Shown here: positions 52,329-61,137 of the stretch, piece by piece
How positions within the stretch are numbered: position 1 is the stretch's first letter
How the letters are laid out: each line of letters starts with the position of its first letter
Assembly: GCA_008107755.1 (NCBI GenBank)
Contig: VIRH01000106.1
Span: 82,637-146,636, forward strand
Length of the DNA: 64,000 nucleotides
Direction of reading: 5' to 3'
Origin: Rhodobacterales bacterium
Lineage (GTDB): Bacteria; Pseudomonadota; Alphaproteobacteria; Rhizobiales; Stappiaceae
Translations under genes and position numbers: made by a program
Notes under the pieces: model-generated
Told to the model about the DNA's origin: nothing
What the model saw: the letters and a program-made list of their open reading frames with translations, nothing else
The model's database searches: none

Positions 52329-52438
52329 ACTCAATCTCCCTCATTTTGGGTAAATGAAAACCCAGCCCTTAAAGAACAGGATGTGTCTCCCCGATGCAAG
52401 TGACGGACCGTCGCAGGACAGCGAGCCGCACCATCGCT

Positions 52439-53383
52439 TCAACCGGCCTGCGCGGTGTTCGGCAGTCGCAACCACTCCTCAAGGCCTGCATCCCAGTAGG
52501 GTGACGAACCATAGAGCTGTGCCAGAAAGTCGATGAACACCCTGACCTTGGCCGGCAGGAACTGGCGGCTGGGGTAGACCGCGTAGAGGCCGACATCCTT
52601 GGAGGCACGGTATTCCGGAAGCAGGATCTGCAACTTTCCTTCGCGCAATTCCGGACCGACATCCCAGGTCGAGCGCAAGGCGATGCCGACACCGGCCAGC
52701 AGACATTCGCGCACGACTTCGTTTGAGTTGGTCTTGATCGGCGCCTGAGTCCGCACGGTCTCGATGCCGCCCGGCCCGGCAAGGCGCCACGGGTCCTGGT
52801 TGGTCGCCGCAAGCGTGACGTGATTTCCGGTCAGGTCGTTGATCGTTTTCGGTTCGCCGTGCCGTCTCAAGTAGTCGGGACTGGCACAAAGGATCCTGTG
52901 GACGGGGGCAAGGCGACGGGCGACGAGGCTGCTGTCGGAGAGTTCGGCGATCCGGATCGCCAGATCGTAGCCGTCGCCGACAATGTCGACGAAATCGTCG
53001 GAAAGATCGAGATTGACCGAAAGATCCGGGTTCTCCGCCAGAAACGTACCCAGGTGCGGCGCGATGTGAAGCCGGCCGAACGAGGTGGGGACGGCAACGC
53101 GCAGGTTGCCGCGGGCCTTGGCCGATCCGCGGGAGACGAAGGATTCGGCTTCCTCCACCGACGCGAGAATCGCCACGACCCGCTCGTAGAAGCCCTGACC
53201 GGCTTCCGTCATGGCGATCTGCCGGGTCGTCCGCTGCAAGAGCCGTGTGCCGAGCTTTTCCTCCAGGCGTCGAATGCGTTTCGACACCACAGCTGGCGAC
53301 AGACTCATCTCTCTGCCTGCGGCCGACATGCTTCCAGCGCCGACCACGCGGGCGAAAATTTCCATGTCGGTCAGATTGCTCAT
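52439..53383 (-). CDS. LysR-family regulator (CrgA-like), divergent from glc genes
   Basis: A 314-residue LysR protein with HTH 'DMEIFARVVGAGSMSAAGRE' and 'LSPAVVSKRIRRLEEKLGTR'. The effector domain is of the CrgA/PBP2 type. ATG at 53383 has GAGAG upstream; a longer frame runs through the divergent promoter. Its position directly opposite glcD suggests it controls the glycolate oxidase genes. Confidence 0.92.
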   Translation of the reverse strand: MSNLTDMEIFARVVGAGSMSAAGREMSLSPAVVSKRIRRLEEKLGTRLLQRTTRQIAMTEAGQGFYERVVAILASVEEAESFVSRGSAKARGNLRVAVPTSFGRLHIAPHLGTFLAENPDLSVNLDLSDDFVDIVGDGYDLAIRIAELSDSSLVARRLAPVHRILCASPDYLRRHGEPKTINDLTGNHVTLAATNQDPWRLAGPGGIETVRTQAPIKTNSNEVVRECLLAGVGIALRSTWDVGPELREGKLQILLPEYRASKDVGLYAVYPSRQFLPAKVRVFIDFLAQLYGSSPYWDAGLEEWLRLPNTAQAG

Positions 53384-53562
53384 TTTCAATCTCTCAGAAA
53401 GACAATTAGTATCCCGGCGGACGTTTTGCTCCGTCGCTGTATTTGCCAGACTAACGAATTGGCGCTGGTCTGCCACCCGGGTTTTGGGTCCGGGCGTTTG
53501 CAATCGGTGACGACAGATCATCCCATATGGGGCGATGGGGGGAAATTGGAAGGAGGCCTCAC

Positions 53563-55059
53563 GTGACTGCAATCTCAATGCCGGCACCCGATCAGGAGGT
53601 GATCGCGCGGCGCCGGGAGATCCTGAGCGCACTTCAGGCGATTGTCCCTGGAGAGGGCGTCGTTCACGACGAGCGCGAAATGAGGGCCTACGAGACCGAT
53701 GGTCTGACGGCCTACCGCCAGCTTCCCCTGATTGTCGTCCTGCCGGAAACTGTCGAGCAGGTTTCCAGGGTTCTGAAATACTGTCATCAGAACAACGTCA
53801 AGGTGGTGCCGCGCGGTGCGGGCACGTCGCTGTCCGGAGGCGCACTGCCGCTCGAAGACGGCGTCCTGATGTCGATGATGAAGTTCAACCGTGTGCTTGA
53901 TATCGACTATGACAATCGCGCCGTCGTCGTGCAGCCGGGTGTGACAAACCTTGGGATCACCCGTGCCGTCGAGCACGAGGGCTTCTACTACGCGCCCGAT
54001 CCATCCTCGCAGATCGCCTGCTCCATCGGCGGCAACATCGCCGAGAACTCCGGCGGGGTGCACTGTCTCAAGTATGGCCTGACCACCAACAATGTCCTTG
54101 GCCTGGAGATGGTGCTGATTACCGGAGAGGTCATCCGCCTCGGCGGCAAGCATCTGGACAGCGAAGGCTATGATCTTCTCGCCCTGATGACCGGTTCGGA
54201 GGGGCTTCTCGGCGTCGTGACGGAAGTGACCGTGCGCATCCTGCAGAAGCCTGAGACGGCCCGGGCCGTTCTGATCGGCTTTCCCACGAGCGAGGACGGA
54301 GGGCGCTGCGTCGCCGATGTGATCGCAGCCGGCATCATCCCGGGTGGCATGGAAATGATGGACCGGCCCGCGATCCACGCGGCGGAGGATTTCGTCAATG
54401 CCGGCTATCCTCTCGATGTGGAGGCGTTGCTGATTGTCGAACTCGACGGGCCGGAACGGGAAGTGGATTTCCTGATCGACCGTGTGGAGGCAATCGGACG
54501 AGCGAACAAGGCGACCCATTGCCGGGTGTCGCAGAGCGAGGAAGAGCGGATGACCTTCTGGGCGGGGCGCAAGGCCGCATTTCCGGCCGTCGGCCGCATT
54601 TCGCCCGATTACCTTTGCATGGACGGCACGATCCCGCGCCGCGAGTTGCCGAGGGTGCTCGCCCGCATGCGCGAGCTTTCGGAAAAGCACGGCCTTCGCT
54701 GCGCCAACGTCTTCCATGCCGGTGACGGCAACCTGCATCCTCTGATCCTCTATGATGCCAACAAGCCGGGCGAACTCGATGCGGCCGAGGCGTTCGGTGC
54801 GGATATTCTAAGGCTCTGCGTCGAGGTGGGCGGTGTGCTGACCGGAGAGCACGGCGTCGGCATCGAAAAGCGAGACCTGATGACGGACATGTTCTCCGAG
54901 GAGGACCTCAAGCAGCAGCAACGGGTCAAATGTGCTTTTGACGACAAGCATCTGCTCAACCCGGGCAAGGTGTTTCCGGTGCTGCACCGCTGTGCCGAAC
55001 TCGGCAAGATGCATGTTCACAAGGGGCAGCTTCCCTTTCCCGACATTCCCCGGTTTTGA
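53563..55059 (+). CDS. glcD: Glycolate oxidase subunit GlcD (FAD-linked)
   Basis: A 498-residue FAD-linked oxidase subunit, with GlcE and GlcF forming membrane-associated glycolate oxidase (glycolate to glyoxylate; D-lactate may also be used). FAD_binding_4 segment 'VVPRGAGTSLSGGALPLEDG' and 'CSIGGNIAENSGGVHCLKYG'; C-terminal FAD-oxidase domain with 'HAGDGNLHPLILYD' and 'TGEHGVGIEKR'. The start is GTG at 53563 behind AGGAGGCCTCAC. The glcE ATG follows 10 bp after the stop. Confidence 0.96.
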   Translation: MTAISMPAPDQEVIARRREILSALQAIVPGEGVVHDEREMRAYETDGLTAYRQLPLIVVLPETVEQVSRVLKYCHQNNVKVVPRGAGTSLSGGALPLEDGVLMSMMKFNRVLDIDYDNRAVVVQPGVTNLGITRAVEHEGFYYAPDPSSQIACSIGGNIAENSGGVHCLKYGLTTNNVLGLEMVLITGEVIRLGGKHLDSEGYDLLALMTGSEGLLGVVTEVTVRILQKPETARAVLIGFPTSEDGGRCVADVIAAGIIPGGMEMMDRPAIHAAEDFVNAGYPLDVEALLIVELDGPEREVDFLIDRVEAIGRANKATHCRVSQSEEERMTFWAGRKAAFPAVGRISPDYLCMDGTIPRRELPRVLARMRELSEKHGLRCANVFHAGDGNLHPLILYDANKPGELDAAEAFGADILRLCVEVGGVLTGEHGVGIEKRDLMTDMFSEEDLKQQQRVKCAFDDKHLLNPGKVFPVLHRCAELGKMHVHKGQLPFPDIPRF

Positions 55060-55068
55060 GGAGCCGCA

Positions 55069-56286
55069 ATGGACGCGACACTGAAGCCGCGCGACACGCG
55101 TGATGTTGCCGAGGCGGTGGCCTGGGCGGCCGCCGAGGAGCAGCCGCTCGAAATCGTCGGGCATGGCTCCAAGCGCGGTCTCGGCCGTCCGGTGCAGGCT
55201 GCCCATGTGCTGGACCTGTCGGACCTTTCCGGCGTCGTCACCTACGAACCGGCAGAACTCGTCCTGACGGTGAAGGCCGGCACGCCGCTGGAGGCCGTCG
55301 AGAAACTTGTCGCCGAAAATAACCAGGAACTTTCTTTCGAACCGCCCAATCTCACGCAGCTCATCGGTGGCAGGGGCGCGTCTGACGAAAATGGTGCCGC
55401 GCGGACCGCCGGAACGGTCGGTGGTATCCTGGCGGCCAATCTCTCCGGTCCGCGCCGCCTCAAGGCCGGCGCGGCACGCGACCACATTCTGGGCATGGAG
55501 GCGGTCTCCGGCCGGGGCGAGGTCTTCAACTCCGGCGGCAAGGTCGTGAAGAATGTGACCGGCTACGACCTTCCGCGCGCCTTGTGCGGCTCCTACGGGA
55601 CGCTCGCGGTCGCGACGACGGTCACGCTGAAGGTCAATCCGAGGCCGGAAGCCTGCCAGTCGCTGGTCTTTTCCGGATTGAGCGACCACGACGCCGTTCG
55701 TCTTCTCTGTCAGGCCATGGGCTCTTCGGCGGAAGTCTCCGGCGCCGCGCATCTTCCGGAAGGCCGGGAAGGTGAGGGGCCCGGAACCCTTTTGCGGGTC
55801 GAGGGGTTCAGCACCTCTGTCGACTACAGGATCGGGCAGCTTGAAAGCCTTCTCGGTGAATTCGGCACCCCCGAGCGACTTGATGACACGGACAGCCAGA
55901 ACCTTTGGCAACAGGTCCGTGATGCAAAGCCTGTCGCCCGGGACGAAACACCTGTCTGGCGGATTTCCGTCGCGCCGACGGCGGGTCCCGAGGTGTTGGC
56001 GGCGCTTCGCAACCAGTTCGATCTTTCGGCCTTCTACGACTGGAGCGGCGGCCTGGTCTGGTTGAGCTGTCTCGATGGCGAGATCCACGACGAGGAGATC
56101 CGCGCCGCCGTTGCAGCCTCGGAAGGCGGCCATGCGACCCTCATGCGCGCCGATGCCTCGGTGCGGTCCGCCGTCGATGTCTTCCAGCCGCAGCCGGCGC
56201 CGCTCGTGGCGCTTTCCCGCCGCCTGAAGCAACAATTCGATCCGAAGGCTGTCCTGAATCCTGGCCGCATGGTGCGCGGCGAGTAG
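55069..56286 (+). CDS. glcE: Glycolate oxidase subunit GlcE
   Basis: A 405-residue FAD-binding subunit of glycolate oxidase with a shorter FAD_binding_4 domain ('LEIVGHGSKRGLGRPVQAAH', 'AGTVGGILAANLSGPRRLKA', 'GKVVKNVTGYDLPRALCGSY') and the C-terminal 'LKQQFDPKAVLNPGRMVRG'. GAGGAGCCGCA precedes the ATG, 10 bp after glcD. In most relatives glcF follows directly. Here an interrupted DUF4870 gene lies between. Confidence 0.95.
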   Translation: MDATLKPRDTRDVAEAVAWAAAEEQPLEIVGHGSKRGLGRPVQAAHVLDLSDLSGVVTYEPAELVLTVKAGTPLEAVEKLVAENNQELSFEPPNLTQLIGGRGASDENGAARTAGTVGGILAANLSGPRRLKAGAARDHILGMEAVSGRGEVFNSGGKVVKNVTGYDLPRALCGSYGTLAVATTVTLKVNPRPEACQSLVFSGLSDHDAVRLLCQAMGSSAEVSGAAHLPEGREGEGPGTLLRVEGFSTSVDYRIGQLESLLGEFGTPERLDDTDSQNLWQQVRDAKPVARDETPVWRISVAPTAGPEVLAALRNQFDLSAFYDWSGGLVWLSCLDGEIHDEEIRAAVAASEGGHATLMRADASVRSAVDVFQPQPAPLVALSRRLKQQFDPKAVLNPGRMVRGE

Positions 56287-56329
56287 GGGTGTTTTTGGCG
56301 GGGGACATCGAAGTTTCGGGAGGTCGAAC

Positions 56330-56955
56330 ATGCATGATCAGTCCGATCTCGCGGGCTGCCTGGAGCCCGGTTCGAAGAACGTAACGCTTGTTTATGTGCT
56401 TTATCTTGCAAGCATTGCCCTAGGGTGCGGACCCATAAAATTGTGCATTCAGGCGTCAATCGGGCACAGAAAAGCAAGGAAAAGCCTGCAGAGCTATGCT
56501 TTCGCATAGGTCAAAGGCTTTGACGCGGCTTTTCAATGCCCGCTTGGCGTCCTCCGGATCGTTCGGGAAAGAACTGTCTCCTGCGTTGTGGAAGCTTGAA
56601 AACCCTCCAGGTTTCCTGCGCTTTCACGCCTTGGTTACAGTTCTTTCCCGAGCGACCTGTACGTACAATTTTATGGGTCCGTACCCTAGGCATCACCGCG
56701 ATCGTCGGCGTGATCCTTGCCTATCTCAACCAGGGGAAGGGGGCCTTCTGGGTCGACACGCATTACACCTATCAGATCAGAACCTTCTGGATCGGCACCC
56801 TGTTCAGCTTCTTCGCCGTTGTCCTGATGTTCGTCTGGGTCGGGGTTCTCGTGCTGATCGCGGTTCTGATCTGGATGATCATACGCTGCATCAGTGGCAT
56901 GCAGCGCGCCTCGCGCGGCGAGCCGGTTCCCAATCCGCAGACTTTGGGCACCTGA
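56330..56955 (+). pseudogene. DUF4870-like membrane protein gene interrupted by a MITE-like element
   Basis: ATG at 56330 with GGGAGG upstream begins 'MHDQSDLAGCLEPGSKNVTL'. The frame is broken after 'YLASIAL' by a 262-bp insertion (56424-56685). Joining 56330-56423 to 56690-56955, so keeping one CTAG, gives an uninterrupted 119-residue protein that continues 'GITAIVGVILAYLNQGKGAF', contains 'THYTYQIRTFWIGTLF' and ends 'GEPVPNPQTLGT'. That is the pattern of small DUF4870 membrane proteins with three helices. The gene is therefore a recent insertional pseudogene, formerly complete and inside the glc operon. Confidence 0.92.
56424..56685. mobile_element. MITE-like element with inverted terminal repeats and CTAG target duplication
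   Basis: 262 bp with ends matching at 20 of 21 positions as inverted repeats: GGTGCGGACCCATAAAAT... at 56424-56444 and its complement at 56665-56685 (single G/A difference). The flanks are CTAG at 56420-56423 and 56686-56689. Inside, TCGGGAAAGAACTGT (56563-56577) is perfectly inverted at 56637-56651, and a small hairpin CTATGC-TTTC-GCATAG lies near 56492. There is no transposase-sized frame. A four-base CTAG duplication is typical of IS5-family transposition, so it is probably mobilised by such a transposase in trans. Confidence 0.85.
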
Positions 56956-57103
56956 TCCGGACACTTGAGTGCCCCGGCCGCAGCGTTGAAACCATTGTGC
57001 AGCAATGGCGCCTTGTTTGCCGGCTGGCGAACACCTACGATCCGGCGCCATCAGGAGGAGGGCCCGTCCGAGTTGCGACGGGCAGATTGGGAAGCCCGGC
57101 AAG

Positions 57104-58441
57104 ATGCAGACGAACTTCACAGCGGAACAGTTGCAGGACAGCCACGTCGCGGAATCTGAAAAGATCCTGCGCAAATGTGTCCATTGCGGTTTCTGCACCG
57201 CCACCTGCCCGACGTTCGCGCTCCTCGGCGACGAACTCGACAGCCCACGCGGTCGGATCTACCTGATCAAGGACATGCTGGAAAACGACCGTCCGGCAGA
57301 CGAGAAGATCGTCAAGCATATCGACCGCTGCCTGTCCTGCCTGTCCTGCATGACGACCTGCCCATCGGGCGTGAACTACATGCATCTGGTCGACCATGCC
57401 CGGACCCATATCGAAAAGACCTACAGGCGGCCGTTCTCGGATAGGGTTCTGCGCGGCATTCTGGCCGCCGTCCTGCCGTATCCCCGCCGGTTCCGTCTCG
57501 CCCTTTTCGGCGCCTTCTTCGGCAGGCCGCTCGCCGGCGCCTTCAAGATGATCGGTGGGCCGCTAGCGAAATTGGGGGCGATGCTGGAACTCGCCCCCGC
57601 CAGGGCCCCGGGCCGGGGCGACCATGAGGGCCCGGGCGTGTTTGTCCCGGAAACTCCGTCCCGGAAGGGCCGTGTCGCCCTTCTGAGTGGCTGCGCGCAG
57701 CCGGTCCTCAATCCGGGCATCAACGATGCCACGATCCGCCTGCTGCGGCGCGCGGGCTATGAGATCGTTCTGCCGGAGGGCGAGGTCTGCTGCGGAGCGC
57801 TCGTCCACCACATGGGCAAGGAGGAAGCCGCGCTCGCCAATGCCCGCAGCAATGTGGATGTCTGGCTTGCCGAAGCCGATGGGGCCGGGCTGGATGCAGT
57901 CCTGATCACCGCCTCCGGCTGCGGCACGACGATCAAGGACTACGGCTTCATGCTGAAGGACGATCCAGCCTATGCGGCAAAGGCGGCGCGCGTCTCCGCG
58001 CTGGCAAAGGATGTGACCGAATTCCTGACCGGCGTCGACCTCGGCGAACCGTCGGTGCGTCCGGACCTGACGGTGGCCTACCATTCCGCCTGTTCCATGC
58101 AGCATGGCCAGAAGATCACGCGCGAGCCGAAGGATCTGCTGAAGGCGACGGGCTTTGCCGTCAAGGACGTGCCGGAGGGCCATCTGTGCTGCGGTTCCGC
58201 CGGAACCTACAACATTCTTCAGCCGGATATCGCAAAGCGTCTGCGGGACCGGAAAGTCGCCAACATCGAGAAGACCCGGCCGGATGTGATCGCGACCGGC
58301 AACATCGGCTGCATGACGCAGATCGGTCTTGGCACCGACATCCCGATCCTCCACACGGCGGAACTGCTCGATTGGGTTTACGGCGGACCGATGCCGGAAA
58401 GCCTCGCGGCGGTTTATGCCGCCGGCGAAGCTGCCGAATAG
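57104..58441 (+). CDS. glcF: Glycolate oxidase iron-sulfur subunit GlcF
   Basis: A 445-residue iron-sulfur subunit with two 4Fe-4S motifs, C25-C28-C31-C35 in 'CVHCGFCTATCP' and C76-C79-C82-C86 in 'CLSCLSCMTTCP'. Two CCG domains follow ('EGEVCCGALVHHMG', 'EGHLCCGSAGTYNI'). It passes electrons from GlcDE toward the quinone pool. ATG at 57104 is directly before 'MQTNFTAEQLQDSHVAESEK'. It is separated from glcE by the interrupted DUF4870 gene, so its transcription may be affected by the inserted element. Confidence 0.95.
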   Translation: MQTNFTAEQLQDSHVAESEKILRKCVHCGFCTATCPTFALLGDELDSPRGRIYLIKDMLENDRPADEKIVKHIDRCLSCLSCMTTCPSGVNYMHLVDHARTHIEKTYRRPFSDRVLRGILAAVLPYPRRFRLALFGAFFGRPLAGAFKMIGGPLAKLGAMLELAPARAPGRGDHEGPGVFVPETPSRKGRVALLSGCAQPVLNPGINDATIRLLRRAGYEIVLPEGEVCCGALVHHMGKEEAALANARSNVDVWLAEADGAGLDAVLITASGCGTTIKDYGFMLKDDPAYAAKAARVSALAKDVTEFLTGVDLGEPSVRPDLTVAYHSACSMQHGQKITREPKDLLKATGFAVKDVPEGHLCCGSAGTYNILQPDIAKRLRDRKVANIEKTRPDVIATGNIGCMTQIGLGTDIPILHTAELLDWVYGGPMPESLAAVYAAGEAAE

Positions 58442-58454
58442 GGCGGCGTTCGGG

Positions 58455-59819
58455 TCACTTGTCCTGCGCGCCCAGTTGAATCGGGGTATCGCTGTTGCTG
58501 TTCCCCTTCGGATCGGGCGGCGCGCCTGCAAGGCGGAGGGTGCGTTCCAGCAGTTGTTCGTAGATGGGGCGCCCGCCCAGGTGATGCGCCGTCAGCGAAG
58601 CCGTGGTGCAGGTCACCAGAACCGGCATGATCAGGGCATAGGCGCCTGTCAGTTCCATCACCAGAACGACGCCCACCAGCGGCGCCCTGACGGAGGCCGC
58701 GAAGAAACCGCCCATGGCCGCAACGGCGCAGGCCGAGCGGAAATCCGTTTCCAGCGAGAACACATTCACGGAGGCGACGCCGAAGGCGAGGCCTGCGCAG
58801 GTGGCAATCGACAGCATGGGAGCAAAAATGCCGCCCGGCACGCCGGACGCATAGGAAAACAGAACGCCCCCGAAGCGCAGGACGGTCAGGATCAGAAGGA
58901 TCACGACCCCGTACTTGGAAAATATCAGCTCGTGGACGAGATCCTCGCCGCCGCCGGTCGCATCCGGCAGGATGTTGAGGAGAATGCCCGTGAAGCCTCC
59001 GATCAGGAGCGCCGGGATCCAGCGGAACCCATCGGGGATCTTCTGGAAGAGATCCATCGTGGCGATCAGGATCTTGTTGAAGAGAACGCCGAGCACCCCG
59101 AGCAAAACGCCGAGGATGCCGAGCAGAAGAAAACTCCAGACCGGAACATAGGTGACCTCGACGACGAGCAGCGGCCCGATATTCGTCAGCTCTTCGGTGA
59201 CGGCGGCGCTCAGGATCGAGGCGATGATCACCGCCATGTAGGTCCTGTAGCTGAAGGGAAACTGACGCCGGGTTTCCTCAACGATAAAGAGGATCGCGGC
59301 GAGCGGTGCGTTGAAGGCCGCGGCGAGACCGGCCGCGGCGCCGGCCGCCAGAAGTCCCTTGTGGTCCTCAGGGTTGAGCGCATGGGACCGTGACAGGGCT
59401 TCGGCCGTCATCGCGCCCATGTGAATTGTCGGTCCCTCGCGCCCCAGGACAAGCCCGGAGCCGAGGGCAAGCAGGCCGCCGAAGAACTTCGCCACCAGCA
59501 CTGGAGCCCAGTGCAGCGGACGCTTGTCCTCCATGGCCCCTTCGATTTCCTGAATGCCGCTTCCCGCGGCCTCCGGAGCCACCCGGCGGACGAGCAGATA
59601 GGCACCGGTCACGCAGGCTGCCGACAGAGCGAAGGAGACAACATAGGGAAGGGCACCCCCATCCAGTGACGCCCGCAAGGCCGCATAGCGGCCGATCAGG
59701 AAGTCGAGGCTGGAATGAAACCCTGTGCCCAGTCCGCCCACGAGCAGCCCGACCATGATGGCCTTGACGAAATAGGCGGCGTCCGACCGCGGAGAAAATT
59801 TGCGAAAATGCTGTGTCAT
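58455..59819 (-). CDS. ClC-family chloride/proton antiporter
   Basis: A 454-residue ClC protein with about 18 helices. The external gate glutamate is E128 in 'GREGPTIHMGA', the internal proton glutamate is E182 in 'FIVEETRRQF', the third filter segment is 'GVPGGIFAPML', and a conserved Tyr lies near the C-terminus ('RPIYEQLLER'). Both glutamates being present indicates an antiporter rather than a channel. The first filter motif is GSGIQ (86-90) instead of the common GSGIP. ATG at 59819 is favoured over an ATG 21 bases upstream. Confidence 0.93.
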   Translation of the reverse strand: MTQHFRKFSPRSDAAYFVKAIMVGLLVGGLGTGFHSSLDFLIGRYAALRASLDGGALPYVVSFALSAACVTGAYLLVRRVAPEAAGSGIQEIEGAMEDKRPLHWAPVLVAKFFGGLLALGSGLVLGREGPTIHMGAMTAEALSRSHALNPEDHKGLLAAGAAAGLAAAFNAPLAAILFIVEETRRQFPFSYRTYMAVIIASILSAAVTEELTNIGPLLVVEVTYVPVWSFLLLGILGVLLGVLGVLFNKILIATMDLFQKIPDGFRWIPALLIGGFTGILLNILPDATGGGEDLVHELIFSKYGVVILLILTVLRFGGVLFSYASGVPGGIFAPMLSIATCAGLAFGVASVNVFSLETDFRSACAVAAMGGFFAASVRAPLVGVVLVMELTGAYALIMPVLVTCTTASLTAHHLGGRPIYEQLLERTLRLAGAPPDPKGNSNSDTPIQLGAQDK

Positions 59820-60056
59820 GCCGGGCTCGAAAGGTGCCAAGAAAGGCGGCTTGGAAGAGGGCGTGGTTCAAACTGCAAAGAAACATCGGCGATCGCAAGC
59901 CGCGATGCGCCTGAGAAGGGCGTGTAACAATAAAATCCGGCCGCTGAGCCCGAAAGCGCCCTAGCGACAGTTGCGACGCGTTGGTGACGCATCCGGTGAT
60001 TTGCGACCAAGCTTCCGAACCTTTTCACGTCCGGATTTGATGAGGCCGGAAAACGG

Positions 60057-60086
60057 CCAGGCGCGCGGTCGATGCCGCGCGCCTGG
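60057..60086 (-). terminator. Terminator after L,D-transpeptidase gene
   Basis: CCAGGCGCGCGG / CCGCGCGCCTGG, a 12-bp perfect stem with a 6-base loop. On the minus strand it is followed by CCGTTTTCC. Confidence 0.75.
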
Positions 60087-60120
60087 CTGAGATGAACCTG
60101 TGAACTTGCCGACCCGCAGG

Positions 60121-60879
60121 TCAGATCACGTAGACCTTCGTGCCGACGCCGACCCGTTCGTAGAGGTCCGTGACATCCTCGTTGCGCATGCGGATGCAGC
60201 CTGAGGAAACGGCGTGACCGATGGTCCAGGGCTGATTGGACCCGTGGATACGATAGAGCGTCGAGCCGAGATAAAGTGCGCGGGCACCGAGCGGATTTTG
60301 AGGGCCGCCTGCCATGAAGGTCGGCAGGTCGGGCCGCCGCTTGCGCATCTCCGCCGGCGGACGCCAGTCCGGCCATTCCGCCTTGCGGGTGATCTTGTGC
60401 GTCCCGGCCCACTCGAAGCCCGGTTTGCCCACGCCAACACCGTAGCGACGGGCGGTGCCGTCTGTCTGGACCAGGTAAAGGTAGCGGGCATTCGTGTCGA
60501 TGACGATCGTGCCGGGTTTATGGGAGCCGTGATACTCCACGATGGTCGGCAGGAATTCCGGGGCGATCTGACGGGTCCGTTGGGCGTGGGCCTGCGGCTG
60601 CGGCTTTTCCATGGTGCGCGACCACCAGTTGGCGCGGCGCACCTGTCGCTGCTGGACGGGGCGCTGCTGATAGACGCGGCGCTGCTGGACGGGCGCTGCC
60701 GCGCGGCGGGCGGTGCCGGGCTGAAGCTGAAGCACCCAGGGCTCGGTCAGGTTGGGGCTGAGGACAAGGGGAGGGGGCGCCACCTGTCCTGCGCTGGCAG
60801 GGGTGCCGGCCAGACCTGCACCGAGGACGGCGCCACCGAGAAACAGGGCGGCAGGCATCAGAAATCGAACTGGGAACAT
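60121..60879 (-). CDS. L,D-transpeptidase (YkuD family)
   Basis: A 252-residue exported protein with a signal peptide ('LMPAALFLGGAVLGAGLAG'), a Gln/Arg-rich linker (about 60-85) and a C-terminal YkuD domain. The active site is complete: 'LYRIHGSNQPWTIGHAVSSG' followed by CIRM, with the catalytic Cys next to that segment. It would form 3-3 peptidoglycan cross-links or attach proteins to the wall in the periplasm. The start is ATG at 60879; a GTG at 60894 adds five residues. Confidence 0.93.
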   Translation of the reverse strand: MFPVRFLMPAALFLGGAVLGAGLAGTPASAGQVAPPPLVLSPNLTEPWVLQLQPGTARRAAAPVQQRRVYQQRPVQQRQVRRANWWSRTMEKPQPQAHAQRTRQIAPEFLPTIVEYHGSHKPGTIVIDTNARYLYLVQTDGTARRYGVGVGKPGFEWAGTHKITRKAEWPDWRPPAEMRKRRPDLPTFMAGGPQNPLGARALYLGSTLYRIHGSNQPWTIGHAVSSGCIRMRNEDVTDLYERVGVGTKVYVI

Positions 60880-61137
60880 GGCAGTACTCTTCACTCGTCT
60901 TCGACCACGTTCAGCGGAAACCGGGTAAAAACCCTGCCCGCCGATTAACGGATTGGCAATGATGATAAGCGCGCCCGATCATTCAATGGTGAATCCGGCA
61001 GGGAGAATTCACGTAATCGTTTCTTATGGTTAGCCTTTCGTTGAGGAACAGGCTTAACAGGCTCTTAGCAGGAGACCGCTGTTGCTCGGCCACCAAAATG
61101 GAGGCTTGAAACTGCTGCTCTTTTTAGGACCGTCTGG

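Noticed and set aside
54808..56331. 507-codon minus-strand open frame opposite glcD-glcE
   Set aside because: Shadow of two well-supported genes; runs across the gene boundary without any domain.
56511..56696. 61-codon minus-strand open frame within the MITE
   Set aside because: It arises from the element's inverted repeats; far too short for a transposase and without a catalytic motif.
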